Shown: piece by piece, positions 52,538 through 62,608 of the stretch
Numbering within the stretch: the stretch's first letter is position 1
How the letters are laid out: each line of letters starts with the position of its first letter
Assembly (NCBI RefSeq): GCF_045629565.1
Contig: NZ_JAZQRL010000027.1
Span: forward strand, 4,146-68,145
Origin: Arcticibacter sp045629565
GTDB lineage: Bacteria > Bacteroidota > Bacteroidia > Sphingobacteriales > Sphingobacteriaceae
DNA: 64,000 nt
Direction of reading: 5' to 3'
The notes under the pieces: model-generated
What the model saw: the letters and a program-made list of their open reading frames with translations, nothing else
What the model was told of the DNA's origin: nothing
The model's database searches: none
Made by a program: the position numbers and the translations under genes

Positions 52538-53521
52538 CTATTTCTTACTAAAAACTCCGTTCAGAAACCGGGCTATATGATCCACTGTTGGCGTGAACCA
52601 GGGTTCGAACAAACAAAATGAATGCGGAGCCCCTTCAAAGGTGAAGACTTCCGAATAGACACCATTCCCATCCAGCACCTTCCGGAAGTCGTCCCTGCCG
52701 GCATGCATCCGGTCTACCGAGCTATTTAGAAAGAGAACTGGTGCCTTATTATTTCCCGCATGCGTTAGTGGCGAGGCGTCTTTCCAAAGTTCTGGGTTCT
52801 CTGCCTTGCTATACCCGAACCAATAACTCGCCGCCGAAGTCGACTTGCGGTCGTCTCCCTCACCCGATTCAGGGTGAACAAAAGAAAGCGTACCATCGAT
52901 ATCCACTATCGCCTGAACGTCTGAAGAATGCCCCTTGCTGCATTCCCCTCCTTCAAACCTCGATATGCCACTGGTAGTGCCCACAAATGCCGCAAGCTCT
53001 CCTCCTGCTGAAAAACCTAAAATCGCGATCTGGCTACTGTCTATATTGAACCTTCGCGCGTTAGCACGTACCCAGCGTATCGCTGCCTTTACGTCGTGTA
53101 CGGCGGCCGGATACAGCGCCTCCGTTGATAGGCGGTATTCTACTGTGAAGCTTGTAAAGCCAGCCGCCGCCAGATGCTGCGCCAACGGAATATGCTGAGT
53201 TCTGTTGCCCGAACGCCAGCCGCCACCATGAACGATCAGCACCGCCGGATAGCCTCCGGACTTCCAGGCTTTGGGCTGAAAAACATCCACTTTAAGATCC
53301 CTTTTTCCGGGATTACAATAGGTGAGACCGCGACTCTCTTTAACTGAAGAGAATTTCTTTTCTCCCACTATCTTAATATTAGGATGCTGCTTAGAGGTGC
53401 TCCGATAAGCAGAAAAAGTGGTATAGGAGGTATCAGGCTGACCCGTAAGTCCCTTCGTATTTTGTGCTAAGGAACAAGGTATATACAGCAGGCTAAGTAG
53501 AAAAACAGAATAAAATTTCAT
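52538..53521 (-). CDS. Secreted alpha/beta hydrolase, esterase type
   Basis: 327 aa with signal peptide (MKFYSVFLLSLLYIPCSLAQ). Esterase/lipase fold: oxyanion motif LIVHGGGWRSG, nucleophile Ser in ILGFSAGGELAAF, acid Asp in NSSVDRMHAG, catalytic His in GAPHSFCLF. It resembles BD-FAE and acetylxylan-esterase-like secreted enzymes (CE10-like). As last gene of the sigma/FecR-SusC-SusD unit it may take acetyl or feruloyl groups off the glycan. A hairpin separates it from susD, so its expression may be lower than that of the transporter. Confidence 0.85.
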   Translation of the reverse strand: MKFYSVFLLSLLYIPCSLAQNTKGLTGQPDTSYTTFSAYRSTSKQHPNIKIVGEKKFSSVKESRGLTYCNPGKRDLKVDVFQPKAWKSGGYPAVLIVHGGGWRSGNRTQHIPLAQHLAAAGFTSFTVEYRLSTEALYPAAVHDVKAAIRWVRANARRFNIDSSQIAILGFSAGGELAAFVGTTSGISRFEGGECSKGHSSDVQAIVDIDGTLSFVHPESGEGDDRKSTSAASYWFGYSKAENPELWKDASPLTHAGNNKAPVLFLNSSVDRMHAGRDDFRKVLDGNGVYSEVFTFEGAPHSFCLFEPWFTPTVDHIARFLNGVFSKK

Positions 53522-53536
53522 AATAATTGTTTAGGA

Positions 53537-53565
53537 TGCCGGCGCAATATAGTAAAGCGCCGGCA
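53537..53565 (-). terminator. GC-rich hairpin between SusD and hydrolase genes
   Basis: TGCCGGCGC (53537-53545) pairs with GCGCCGGCA (53557-53565), nine pairs, 11-base loop. It is not followed by a T run on the minus strand, so it may be a partial terminator or an mRNA-stabilising structure that raises susCD levels over the hydrolase. Confidence 0.45.
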
Positions 53566-53579
53566 CATCATTAAATAGG

Positions 53580-55202
53580 TTAGGGATTTTGCTTAAGTTT
53601 AGGATTTTTATTCAGCTCCTGAAGCGGAATCGGAAATATGCTCCGGTTATCTCCATTCGGCGAATGCGACAACCAGGACTTCTTCGTGAACACACCAAAT
53701 CGGATCATATCCTGCCTCCGGTGCGCTTCAGCGGCGAATTCCCAGCCCAACTCATCCAGAAACCTGCCATAAGTAATATCATTAACAGGTTCTGTGGTGG
53801 TGGTAAAATGGTTTTTCAGCCCATATTTATACGATGTATTCCCCTGAAGCTGCGCTCCGGTAACGGCTGCCAGTGAAGCATTACCTGGAAAGCTTCTTTG
53901 ACGCACCTGCGTAACAAGCGCAGCCGCTCCATCAGCATCACCTGTCCGAAGCAAACATTCCGCCTTCATCATCAGGATATCTGCATAACGAAGAAAAGGA
54001 AAATCGTTATCCATATTGTTCGGTGATGAATTTTGGGCTATTTCAAACTTGTTGATCCTGTAGCTGTGGATCTCCTGAGTGGAGTCGATACCTGGACATT
54101 CGTTAACATAAACCAGCGGCTGGCCGATAAGCACCCCATAGGCGCATTTCAATGGTTCACCATTTGCAGCATACTGCTGCCCCATCATCCAACCATCGGT
54201 AAGCCTTTTATCTTCCGGATGGAAGGTGTCAATAAACTGCGGAATGGCATTTAGTCCTCCATATCCTCCGGATTTAGCACCGTAGGTAAACTGGTTCTGC
54301 GGAGACATCGTCCACGCAGCAAGGTAAAAACCACCGGCATAAACCTCATCATGCGGCACAGCCCAGACGATTTCCTTAGAGTTCTGATTCTGTGCCTTGA
54401 AAACATCCTTTTGCACTGCTTCCAATGAAAATTTTCCGGAGCTGATTACCGCGTCACAAGCCTGGATACACCTGGCCCACTCAGCCTGACCGCTGTAAAC
54501 CTGCGCGTTCAGATACACTTTAGCCAACAGTGCATTAGCCGACCATTTGTTGTTGAAACGTGCATAAGTGCTGACATCGCTATTTTCAGATAAGGCCGGA
54601 ATGGATGACGTTATCTCACTCACAATAAAATCATACACTTCCTTTCTCGTATTTTGATCAGGAAGAAACCCTTCCGGCACATCAAAGCGATCAACGATCG
54701 GCACATTGCCGAAATTATCACAGAGCACAAAGTAGTAAGATGCCCTAAGCACTTTTAGCTCCGCCAAAATACTCGCTTTAGTGGCCTCCTCAGTCGGGAT
54801 AGCGCCCGACTCGATCTGGTAGATTACCCGGTTACAGTTCGTAACCCCTGCATAGGTTTTAGTCCACAGATCCTGACAATGCGCCTGTTCCGGTGTCCAT
54901 TTATGCTCATGCATCCTGCGATGCAGACCGCCGTCTACGAAACCATACGGTTTTGCCGGGACAGCCAGCTGATCAGCAGCAATCTCCTGAGTGATGTAAT
55001 AACCTGTTGCGTTTGACATCAATACATCCCGCCAGTTCGCATAGGCAGGGGCTACCAGCGAGCCGATGTCATCCTTCCCCGGTACATAGCTCGACGCAAT
55101 GATATCTGTAAAACTCTCATCTTCTAATTTGGTGCAGGCCTGCATGCTCAGGAACACTAATCCTGAAGCCAATATGGATATATATTTTCTTGTCGTATTC
55201 AT
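53580..55202 (-). CDS. SusD/RagB-family lipoprotein, second copy
   Basis: 540 aa, lipobox LSMQAC. SusD pattern: YANWRDVLMSNATGYYITQE, ILAELKVLRASYYFVLCDNFGNVPIVDRF, TPR-like NALLAKVYLNAQVYSGQAEW, FLRYADILMMKAECLLRTGDADGAAALV, ELGWEFAAEAHRRQDMIRFG and IFPIPLQELNKNPKLKQNP. Paired with the SusC gene 14 bp upstream. Larger than the first SusD and clearly of a different subgroup. Confidence 0.93.
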   Translation of the reverse strand: MNTTRKYISILASGLVFLSMQACTKLEDESFTDIIASSYVPGKDDIGSLVAPAYANWRDVLMSNATGYYITQEIAADQLAVPAKPYGFVDGGLHRRMHEHKWTPEQAHCQDLWTKTYAGVTNCNRVIYQIESGAIPTEEATKASILAELKVLRASYYFVLCDNFGNVPIVDRFDVPEGFLPDQNTRKEVYDFIVSEITSSIPALSENSDVSTYARFNNKWSANALLAKVYLNAQVYSGQAEWARCIQACDAVISSGKFSLEAVQKDVFKAQNQNSKEIVWAVPHDEVYAGGFYLAAWTMSPQNQFTYGAKSGGYGGLNAIPQFIDTFHPEDKRLTDGWMMGQQYAANGEPLKCAYGVLIGQPLVYVNECPGIDSTQEIHSYRINKFEIAQNSSPNNMDNDFPFLRYADILMMKAECLLRTGDADGAAALVTQVRQRSFPGNASLAAVTGAQLQGNTSYKYGLKNHFTTTTEPVNDITYGRFLDELGWEFAAEAHRRQDMIRFGVFTKKSWLSHSPNGDNRSIFPIPLQELNKNPKLKQNP

Positions 55203-55216
55203 GATTTCGGTGTTGA

Positions 55217-58200
55217 TTAGTTAATAGAAAGACTTAAACCCAGCGTGTAAACCCTCGTAGTAGGATACTTGTCCCTGTCATCGTTGCCCGGGAACAATCC
55301 TAAACGGTTAACTTCAGGATCCATTCCCTTGTAACCGGTAATTGTAAAGGTGTTCAGGGTTGACACATAAATCCTCGCAGACTTGAAATGCTGCGAAGGC
55401 AGGTTGAGCCTATAACCAAGCGTAATATTGTCAATTTTCCAGAAATCACCGTTCTCAATATAGTAGCTGTTATATTCAGGAAGAATATTCTTATTAAGAA
55501 CAGCTTTCCCGAACACCTTATCATAAGCGGAACTTAGCTGATTGTATAAAGAGAAACCCGGAACTTCAGAGTACATACGTTGAAAGTTCAAAATCTGATA
55601 ATCGAAAGCCCCCCTCATCGTAATCCCCAAATCGAAGTTTCCGTAAGTGAAATTGTTATTCCACCCGGCATAAAACTTCGGTAGTCCGTTACCCAGGACC
55701 TTTTTATCCGCTTCCTCCTTGGTGTTGGATAACTCGCCATCCTTATTTTCATACACCCAGCTGCCATCTTCGTTAATATCAACAATCTTGTAGCCGTAAA
55801 AATTGCCGATCTCCTTGCCTACTTCTACCCGGTGGGTATAGGTTTGCACTGGTGATCCGGTGAATCCTACGTTAATAAAGTTGTTTGTGGTCTGGTATAA
55901 GTCATTGGAGAGCGAAACCAGTTTATTCCGATTAGTGGAGAAGTTGATACTGGAGAACCAGGAGAACTTCTTTTTCTGCACCGGTTGAAAGTTCAGTAAA
56001 GCTTCAACACCTGTATTCTGCATCACTCCGACGTTCGCCTTTGTAAAGCTGTACAAGTTGGGAGGTGAAGGAACCGGATAATCATACAGCAGACCATTCG
56101 TACGACGGTAATAGTAGTCCACCGTTCCGCCTACTCTGCCCTTCAGAATCGTAAAATCCAAACCTACGTTGGTTTCTTTCTTTACTTCCCACTTCAGATA
56201 AGGATTGGGATTGCTAATCGGACTCAACCCGGAAATCCACTCTCCATTAATCAGATAAGTGATTGCCCGGCCCGTTATCGGGTCAGTATAACCGAGCTGA
56301 CTTACTCCCAGAAAAAGATCGTCAGGTGCAGTACCGGTAACACCGTATCCGGCACGTAATTTCAAGTCATCCAGAAACCTAACATTGCTCAAAAACGGCT
56401 CCTTACTTATCCTCCATCCTGCGGACACAGCCGGAAAAGTACCCCAGGGGTCTTTGGTGCCTACGAAACGGGATGAAGCCTCATGCCGCAGGTTCGCTGT
56501 CAGCAGATACTTCTCCTGATAGTTATAGGTCAGCCTTCCGAAAAACCCGATCAGGTTAGAGGCGAATTTTCCACTGTTAAGCGACGATAAACCGTTGCGA
56601 AGCGCAGTACCCTGACCGATATTGTCGATATAAGAGAAATTTCCTGCAGGGAAATCAAGGTTCTGCATTCCGGTATTCTGACTGGTATTATGCTGATAGC
56701 TATATCCGCCCAGGGCCGAAAAGTTATGTCCGTTAAGCGACTTACTGTATTGAGTCGTGAATTCAAAAAGATTATCTATGCTCTGTCCACTACTCTTTGA
56801 CGCGTAACCCTGCCTCCCGTCACGTACGGTTGATATGTGCTGCTTGGTTTCCGCATAACCGAATTCGCTGTTGAGCTTACTTCTGGATACCAAAGCTTTA
56901 AGTTGTAGCCCGCTGATTGGCGTCCAGCCGATACTTCCGCTAAGACGGGTAGTCTGAGACTGGTTTTCTCCATACGATTCATTCAATAAAGCAAGCGGAT
57001 TTTCGTACCCGGCTATAGCTGTCTGCTCCTGCCAGGTGCCGTCTTCATTTTTTATCGGGGCGGTCGGATTTCTGCCGAGTACCTGCCTCCAGACCGTGTT
57101 ATTAAAGCTGCTGCCACTGCCAAGACTGTTATATTTGTTATCCGTGTTCAGAACGTTGAAGTTTAACTTCAACTTGTTGTCGAACATGTTATGGTTTACA
57201 TCTATTCTCCCGTTAATCGTGCGATTGTCAGATTTCAGAAAAACACCTTCAAAATATCGATAGCCGAGTGTCCCAACGTAGTTAGTCTTCGAGCTACCCC
57301 CTCTCAAAGAGATATTATGACCGTTGCTAAGTGGAGTTCCTCTGCTGACTTCCTTAACCCAGTCGGTGTTACTGCCAAGATCCTGGAGCGGAAGCCTCTC
57401 CTTATATTCAGCGGCGCTAAGCATTTTGGGCAGATTCGCGAACTCCTGAGTGCTGGCGTAACCGTTATAATCGATTGTTGGTTCAATTGTTCCACTAGGT
57501 TTCTTTGTTGTTATCAAAATAACACCATTTGTACCTCTGGTTCCATATATCGCTGCGGCGGATCCATCTTTCAAAACATCCATGCTTTCGATATCCTCAG
57601 GCGCGACCGTATTCAGATCACCCGGAATTCCATCCACCAAAATAAGAGGCTGGACACTCGTTCCCAATGTAGCTGTACCACGCAAAAGGATCTGCGTAGA
57701 AGCTGTCGGGTCACCGCTCGGTGTGGCAATGGCCAATCCCGCAACCTTCCCCTGCAACAGCTGTCCCGCATCCTTTACCGCACCCCTTACAAAGTTTTCG
57801 GCCTTAACGCTGGTCACCGCACTGGTTACATCCGCCTTCTTCTGTGTTCCGTAACCAATGACCACCACTTCATTGAGGTTGGTGAGCTGTTCCTTAAGGC
57901 TCACATTCAACACGTTTGATGTTCCTACCGTCCGTTCCTCCGGTACAAAACCTATGAAGCTGAAAATAAGCACACTTTCGGGTCCGGCAACCGAAATCCG
58001 GTATCGCCCGGTCGGGTCTGTGCTCGTGCCGCCCCCCGCCCCCTTGATCTTGATGCTCACGCCCGGCAGGGTATTACCTCTTTCATCCGTTACCTGTCCG
58101 CTTACCACCACTTGCATTTGCTGGTTAACCACAACTTTTTCAGGAATAATGTCTGCTTCCTTAACGGATATGGTGCTGTTTATCTGCTTGAATACCAAGC

Positions 58201-58504
58201 CTGTTTGCTTGCTCAACGACTCCAGAACTTCTGCTACCGACAACAGGCGGCCGCTCACCTTGACTTTCGTGTCGTTGTTGACGATATTCCTGTCGTAAAA
58301 GAAGCGAAATTGCGTTTGCTTCTCAATAGTGGCAAACACGCTTTTCAGGTTCGACCCGCTGCGGGGAACCTTTATACTGACCTCGTTAGTATTTTGTGAC
58401 TTGCCTTCCTTCGCTACAAGCATAAAGGACGACAAACACACGAAGAAAATGGACAGCACGGTATTCAATGACATAAGAAATAACGTATGCTTTAAATTTT
58501 TCAT
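55217..58504 (-). CDS. SusC/RagA-family TonB-dependent transporter with STN domain
   Basis: 1095 aa. Signal peptide about 1-33. Then the STN (secretin/TonB N-terminal) domain, about 50-112 (VFATIEKQTQFRFFYDRN, VSGRLLSVAEVLESLSKQTGL), which contacts the FecR anti-sigma factor. Next the regulatory-like domain VSGQVTDERGNTLPGVSIKIKG, LNEVVVIGYGTQKKADVT, plug with VLKDGSAAAIYGTRGTNGVILITTK, and the barrel, ending TLGLSLSIN. STN plus the adjacent FecR and sigma genes indicate glycan-triggered trans-envelope signalling. Ligand unknown. Confidence 0.94.
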   Translation of the reverse strand: MKNLKHTLFLMSLNTVLSIFFVCLSSFMLVAKEGKSQNTNEVSIKVPRSGSNLKSVFATIEKQTQFRFFYDRNIVNNDTKVKVSGRLLSVAEVLESLSKQTGLVFKQINSTISVKEADIIPEKVVVNQQMQVVVSGQVTDERGNTLPGVSIKIKGAGGGTSTDPTGRYRISVAGPESVLIFSFIGFVPEERTVGTSNVLNVSLKEQLTNLNEVVVIGYGTQKKADVTSAVTSVKAENFVRGAVKDAGQLLQGKVAGLAIATPSGDPTASTQILLRGTATLGTSVQPLILVDGIPGDLNTVAPEDIESMDVLKDGSAAAIYGTRGTNGVILITTKKPSGTIEPTIDYNGYASTQEFANLPKMLSAAEYKERLPLQDLGSNTDWVKEVSRGTPLSNGHNISLRGGSSKTNYVGTLGYRYFEGVFLKSDNRTINGRIDVNHNMFDNKLKLNFNVLNTDNKYNSLGSGSSFNNTVWRQVLGRNPTAPIKNEDGTWQEQTAIAGYENPLALLNESYGENQSQTTRLSGSIGWTPISGLQLKALVSRSKLNSEFGYAETKQHISTVRDGRQGYASKSSGQSIDNLFEFTTQYSKSLNGHNFSALGGYSYQHNTSQNTGMQNLDFPAGNFSYIDNIGQGTALRNGLSSLNSGKFASNLIGFFGRLTYNYQEKYLLTANLRHEASSRFVGTKDPWGTFPAVSAGWRISKEPFLSNVRFLDDLKLRAGYGVTGTAPDDLFLGVSQLGYTDPITGRAITYLINGEWISGLSPISNPNPYLKWEVKKETNVGLDFTILKGRVGGTVDYYYRRTNGLLYDYPVPSPPNLYSFTKANVGVMQNTGVEALLNFQPVQKKKFSWFSSINFSTNRNKLVSLSNDLYQTTNNFINVGFTGSPVQTYTHRVEVGKEIGNFYGYKIVDINEDGSWVYENKDGELSNTKEEADKKVLGNGLPKFYAGWNNNFTYGNFDLGITMRGAFDYQILNFQRMYSEVPGFSLYNQLSSAYDKVFGKAVLNKNILPEYNSYYIENGDFWKIDNITLGYRLNLPSQHFKSARIYVSTLNTFTITGYKGMDPEVNRLGLFPGNDDRDKYPTTRVYTLGLSLSIN

Positions 58505-58695
58505 AAATTAGAAATGTTTAATGAAAGAATATTTCGTTGGACTCCCAAGCGCCTGCAACGACCGACCAAAGTGTTTGCGGGCGCTCTCTTCCGACTTTCT
58601 GAAAGCCAGAATCGTGCATAGTAACTATGTGTAATGATTTCGCATGTTAGATTAATTGGTTAAGTTGTAATTATTAGTTAGTCTTTGCTACAAGC

Positions 58696-59712
58696 TCATT
58701 TGCAGGAACCACCACGGATGGTGACCTTGTTCCCTTCGATCTTATAGGTTATATTCAATGCAAAACGCATAGCCTCCAGAACATTTTTCAGCGTCTCCTG
58801 ACGATAAGATCCCACCATTCTACAGCTTGCCAGCTTCTTGCTGTCCATCAGAATCTTCACGCCATACCAGCGTTCCAGTACCGGCTTCATCTCCAGCAGT
58901 GTTTTTCCGGTAAAAACCAGCTCCCCCTCCTGCCATCCCATATATTCTCCGGCGGGAACACCTTTACGGATGTTGAAACCCTCTTTTCCCAGATAGGTCG
59001 CCTGCTGATCTTTTGTCAGGACAACCATACGCTGCACTTCTGAATCCCCCCCTTTTAGCTCATCAGCAGCACGTTCCGCAACAGATACTTTTCCAGACCG
59101 CACCGAAACCTGCGCCGGACTGTCATCGTACGTTTTTACGTTAAATGAAGTGCCCAGCACAACCGTATTCAACTCTCCCGAATGGATAATAAACGGTTTC
59201 TTCGCATCATGAGAGACCTGGAAGAAAGCCTCCCCTTCGAGCGTCAGAACCCGCTTTTCCCTATTAAACTTCTCGGGATATTCTAATATACTGCCAGCAT
59301 TCAGCCATACCTGCGTACCATCAGAGAGCTCAAGCTTGCGAACTCTTCCTAACGGCACCTCTACACGCACCAGTCGGACGGGATCCACTATATCGCGTAT
59401 TTCGCGTTTTCTACTGTATATCGTCAGAGAAACACTGATAATAATCACAATCGCGGCAGCAGCTTTCCACAAGCCCGAACGTGACCTTCTAAGCGATACT
59501 ACAGAAGGCACCAAAGGCTGAACATCAGGCACTGTTTTCAAAATACCAGCGATTTCTTCGTGTAAAAAAGGACCAGATTCAATGGATTCAAAGACGGATT
59601 GTTCAATCTCACCAGTTTTAATCAGGTGGAACAGAACCTCTATTTCCTCAAGGGAAGCCTGGTTGCTTTTATAACGGTCAAGAAGCTTTTTGTAAAATTG
59701 ATGTTGGTCCAT
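58696..59712 (-). CDS. FecR-family anti-sigma factor
   Basis: 338 aa. N-terminal cytoplasmic part (about 1-85), one membrane helix near 88-105 (AAAAIVIIISVSLTIYS), periplasmic FecR domain: VEVPLGRVRKLELSDGTQVWLNAGSILEYPEKF, RVLTLEGEAFFQVSHDAKKPFIIHSGELNTVVLGTSFNVKTY, and the DUF4974-like end LVFTGKTLLEMKPVLERWYGV. It holds the sigma factor at the membrane until SusC signals. It lies 69 bp downstream of the sigma gene and 191 bp upstream of susC. Confidence 0.93.
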   Translation of the reverse strand: MDQHQFYKKLLDRYKSNQASLEEIEVLFHLIKTGEIEQSVFESIESGPFLHEEIAGILKTVPDVQPLVPSVVSLRRSRSGLWKAAAAIVIIISVSLTIYSRKREIRDIVDPVRLVRVEVPLGRVRKLELSDGTQVWLNAGSILEYPEKFNREKRVLTLEGEAFFQVSHDAKKPFIIHSGELNTVVLGTSFNVKTYDDSPAQVSVRSGKVSVAERAADELKGGDSEVQRMVVLTKDQQATYLGKEGFNIRKGVPAGEYMGWQEGELVFTGKTLLEMKPVLERWYGVKILMDSKKLASCRMVGSYRQETLKNVLEAMRFALNITYKIEGNKVTIRGGSCK

Positions 59713-59781
59713 ATCCGGTCTTCAATTATAAAGACACCGGAGTATGCGGTAGAGGGTACCCCCTAAATGATTTTTATTTAA

Positions 59782-60375
59782 TTATTTGCACAAGCCTATC
59801 GCAAGAACGATAACCACGGACAAAAGCATGTGTAAACCGTTTTGAATAGACAAGCGAAGAAGCTTCATTGACCTCACCATATGCTTTTTTACCGCATCTT
59901 TCGAAATACCGAGCATCTGTGATACTTCATGATAGCTCTTTTCTTGCTCCCTGCAAAGACTGAATATTTTTTGAGTTTGTGCAGGCAATGTTTTTACGAC
60001 TTTCTTCAAGTGGTCCAGATACTCCACTGAGAGCATATCATCTTCGATGGTATTGCGGCTGGCGACCGCAGCAAGGACAATCTTCTCTTTTAAGGTTTCC
60101 TGAACAGACGCTTTCTTGAGCACATTGAATGCTGCATTTCTAGCTGTGATAAACAAATAAGATTTTAGAGAAGAGATCTCAGGAAGATCAGCCCTTCCCT
60201 CCCACAAGCGAACAAAGATATCCTGTGTTACATCATTGCTCAGATCCTGGCACTTTACATACTTCATTACAAACCGATGTACAACAACCCAATGCTGTCC
60301 ATAGAATAGAGTAAAGGCGCTTTCGTCACCCTCCCTGATTCTTGATAGCAACATATGGTCGTCCCGGAAATGCAT
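59782..60375 (-). CDS. ECF sigma factor (FecI/RpoE-like), with hydrophobic C-terminal tail
   Basis: 197 aa. Region 2: HMLLSRIREGDESAFTLFYGQHW, DLSNDVTQDIFVRLWEGRADL, SLKSYLFITARNAAFNVLKK. Region 4: LPAQTQKIFSLCREQEKSYHEVSQMLGISKDAVKKHMVRSMKLLR. The last residues, HMLLSVVIVLAIGLCK, are strongly hydrophobic and could anchor it in the membrane or aid sequestration by FecR. It should direct transcription of susC, susD and the hydrolase gene. First of the sigma-FecR-SusC-SusD series. Confidence 0.93.
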   Translation of the reverse strand: MHFRDDHMLLSRIREGDESAFTLFYGQHWVVVHRFVMKYVKCQDLSNDVTQDIFVRLWEGRADLPEISSLKSYLFITARNAAFNVLKKASVQETLKEKIVLAAVASRNTIEDDMLSVEYLDHLKKVVKTLPAQTQKIFSLCREQEKSYHEVSQMLGISKDAVKKHMVRSMKLLRLSIQNGLHMLLSVVIVLAIGLCK

Positions 60376-60568
60376 GTTCGGTTATCTAAATCAATCGATA
60401 AAAAGCGTACAATAATCAAAATCTTACCAAAAGCTTCAGTTCTTCCAGGCAGACTGTAATTGGTTGTTTAAGTGAATATACGGGCTTGCTACGATAAGTC
60501 CAAAGCACTTTACATAAAAGCACATTTTCGTCGTGCAATCGTAGAACGTTTCAGCAAGTTAAAAGATA

Positions 60569-62608
60569 TCAGTAGTTCAAACCTTCGCCGAATTTAAATA
60601 GCGCATAGCTTGCTCCTTCATCATATCCCGGAAGATCTTCTTTATTACTCTCTACAGCTTGCTGGCTGATGGGGGTCGTAATAGGCATCTTAGCGGTGGG
60701 ATTGAACTTTCCGGTAACCACGTCAAGCAAAGCATTTGCCTCCACACCAAAGGTTGAAAGTATAGCAATGAAACGACCCTGGGTTTCCGTATTATAGATC
60801 TCGTCTATAACAAACGGACTGGAATAATTAACAACCAGTATGGTTGGCTTCTTGGCCGTTAAAGCATTGACATAATCCACATCAACGGCACAAGCCGAAA
60901 GATTCACGCGCAGCGGCGAATGATCCGCCGGAAAAAGCGGACGCATCAGCGGTTTCAGCCAAAGCAATATTAAATCCGCCTCTTCGGGGGTGCTGACGAA
61001 AGTAAGTCCCTTGTAACTGTCGGTCAAAACCTGCCCTGCGCCCGGCGCGGGATTGTGATAGTTCTTGTAGTAATCTTCAAAATAGACTTTCTTATTTCTT
61101 AGTGGAAGCTTATTCTGCTCATTACGGAGAAGTACAATGGATTTTCGCTGGGCTTCCCTGCCAGCGCTTACAAAGTCTTCCCGACCAACAACTTCCCTTG
61201 CTTTTCCTTCATCTACGTAGGGGTTTTCAAACAGTCCGAGTGTAAATAACTCAGTGAGCAGCAATTGAACCGATTCATCCACATACTTCATAACTTCAGG
61301 ATGCGCTTTTAAGGTCGCAACAAGCTGTCTGGGATCTGCGTTACCTGCGAACATATTCGTACCCGCCTCTAGTGCTTTCATATACCGCTGTTGAACGGAG
61401 AGGCTGTCCACGCCCCATGGCATAGACTCTATCGGGCCTGTATCTGAATTAATAATCCCTTTAAAGCCTAGCTCGCTACGGAGCAGATCGCGCAAGATAC
61501 CTTTGTTATATGCGTAAGCTACTTCCTCATATTTCGTGCCCTTGGGCAGCGAATAATAGGGCATGATAGAGGACGTTCCCGCCTTGATCGCCGCCTTGAA
61601 AGGAAGCAGGTTGGCTTCAAAGTGTCCGCCCGGAAACACTGCATTTCTTCCATAAGAGTAATGCGGATCAAAGCCTTTATAAGCAGCCCCTCCCCCAGGA
61701 AAATGCTTTGTTGTTAAGGCCACAGACTCTTTGTTTAGCGAATCACCCTGAAATCCATGGACAAGGGCAGAGATGCTTTGTGCGGCAAGCTCAGGATCTT
61801 CTCCCAGGCTGCCTTCAATCCGCTGCCACCGTGGTTCGGTGGCAAGATCGGCCATGTACATATAGCCTTTCCGCAATCCGACAGAGAGCCATTCCTGCCT
61901 GGCCATACTCGCAAACTTATAAATCATCACACTATCACGCATAGCCGCCAGGCCGATCTCGGCAGGCCATTTTGAAAAACCTACAGAAGCTGAAGCTGTA
62001 GCACCCATGCCTCCGGCTGAAAGGTGATTCCGAGGATTCGATGCAAAAATTACGGGAATACCGAGCCTGTCACCCTCCGCCAACTCCTGCACCTTGTTTG
62101 CCCAGCGTGCCATGGTGTCTGCGGGTGCAGTCGTAGTTCGCCATATAAAATGCCTCATCTTATTTTGCAAAACCCCTTTAGTAGTGCCGACAGCACTCAT
62201 GAGGGGCTGCGGTAAAAGCTCGCCTGTGAACTGATTTTTAGCCGCTAAAACATCCTCTTCGTTGAATGCACTCGTAATGGGCTGCTGTACCGCCGTCCTG
62301 TCGAGCATGAAAATCTCATTAAACATCCGCATGTCGGCTATGAGTATCATTCCCGCCTTCTCCTCCAACGTCATCTTACTCAACAAATCCCTGCTTCTCT
62401 CCACTGGAGTCAGCCGCCAATCTTCATAGGGGTCGAGCTTCCCGTCCTTGCTAAGATCTTTGAATTTCAACCCGTCCAGTTGAAATATCTTCGCTGTTCT
62501 GGTGCCGATTTCTGGCTGTTCTTCTGCAGCTTCCTTTGAGTCTCTGGTACAGCCGGCAGCTAAGAGAACTGACAAGCAAACAACTGACGATAGTGATCTG
62601 ATTTTCAT
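60569..62608 (-). CDS. Glycoside hydrolase family 3 lipoprotein
   Basis: 679 aa; signal peptide with lipobox LAAGC. A linker with KDLSKDGKLDPYEDWRLTPVERSRDLLSKMTLEEKAGMI leads into the GH3 N-terminal barrel: DLATEPRWQRIEGSLGEDPELAAQ, TTKHFPGGGAAYKGFDPHY, and the nucleophile Asp region GFKGIINSDTGPIESMPWGV. C-terminal (alpha/beta)6 sandwich, about 480-679: RKSIVLLRNEQNKLPLR, ILVVNYSSPFVIDEI, GVEANALLDVVTGKFNPTAKMPIT. Likely exo-beta-glucosidase or xylosidase in the periplasm or outer membrane. It lies 193 bp before the sigma gene, perhaps part of the same glycan locus. Confidence 0.92.
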   Translation of the reverse strand: MKIRSLSSVVCLSVLLAAGCTRDSKEAAEEQPEIGTRTAKIFQLDGLKFKDLSKDGKLDPYEDWRLTPVERSRDLLSKMTLEEKAGMILIADMRMFNEIFMLDRTAVQQPITSAFNEEDVLAAKNQFTGELLPQPLMSAVGTTKGVLQNKMRHFIWRTTTAPADTMARWANKVQELAEGDRLGIPVIFASNPRNHLSAGGMGATASASVGFSKWPAEIGLAAMRDSVMIYKFASMARQEWLSVGLRKGYMYMADLATEPRWQRIEGSLGEDPELAAQSISALVHGFQGDSLNKESVALTTKHFPGGGAAYKGFDPHYSYGRNAVFPGGHFEANLLPFKAAIKAGTSSIMPYYSLPKGTKYEEVAYAYNKGILRDLLRSELGFKGIINSDTGPIESMPWGVDSLSVQQRYMKALEAGTNMFAGNADPRQLVATLKAHPEVMKYVDESVQLLLTELFTLGLFENPYVDEGKAREVVGREDFVSAGREAQRKSIVLLRNEQNKLPLRNKKVYFEDYYKNYHNPAPGAGQVLTDSYKGLTFVSTPEEADLILLWLKPLMRPLFPADHSPLRVNLSACAVDVDYVNALTAKKPTILVVNYSSPFVIDEIYNTETQGRFIAILSTFGVEANALLDVVTGKFNPTAKMPITTPISQQAVESNKEDLPGYDEGASYALFKFGEGLNY

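Noticed and set aside
57191..57919. 242-residue plus-strand frame opposite the SusC gene
   Set aside because: Antisense to the conserved plug domain of SusC; Cys/Arg-rich translation is typical of a shadow frame.
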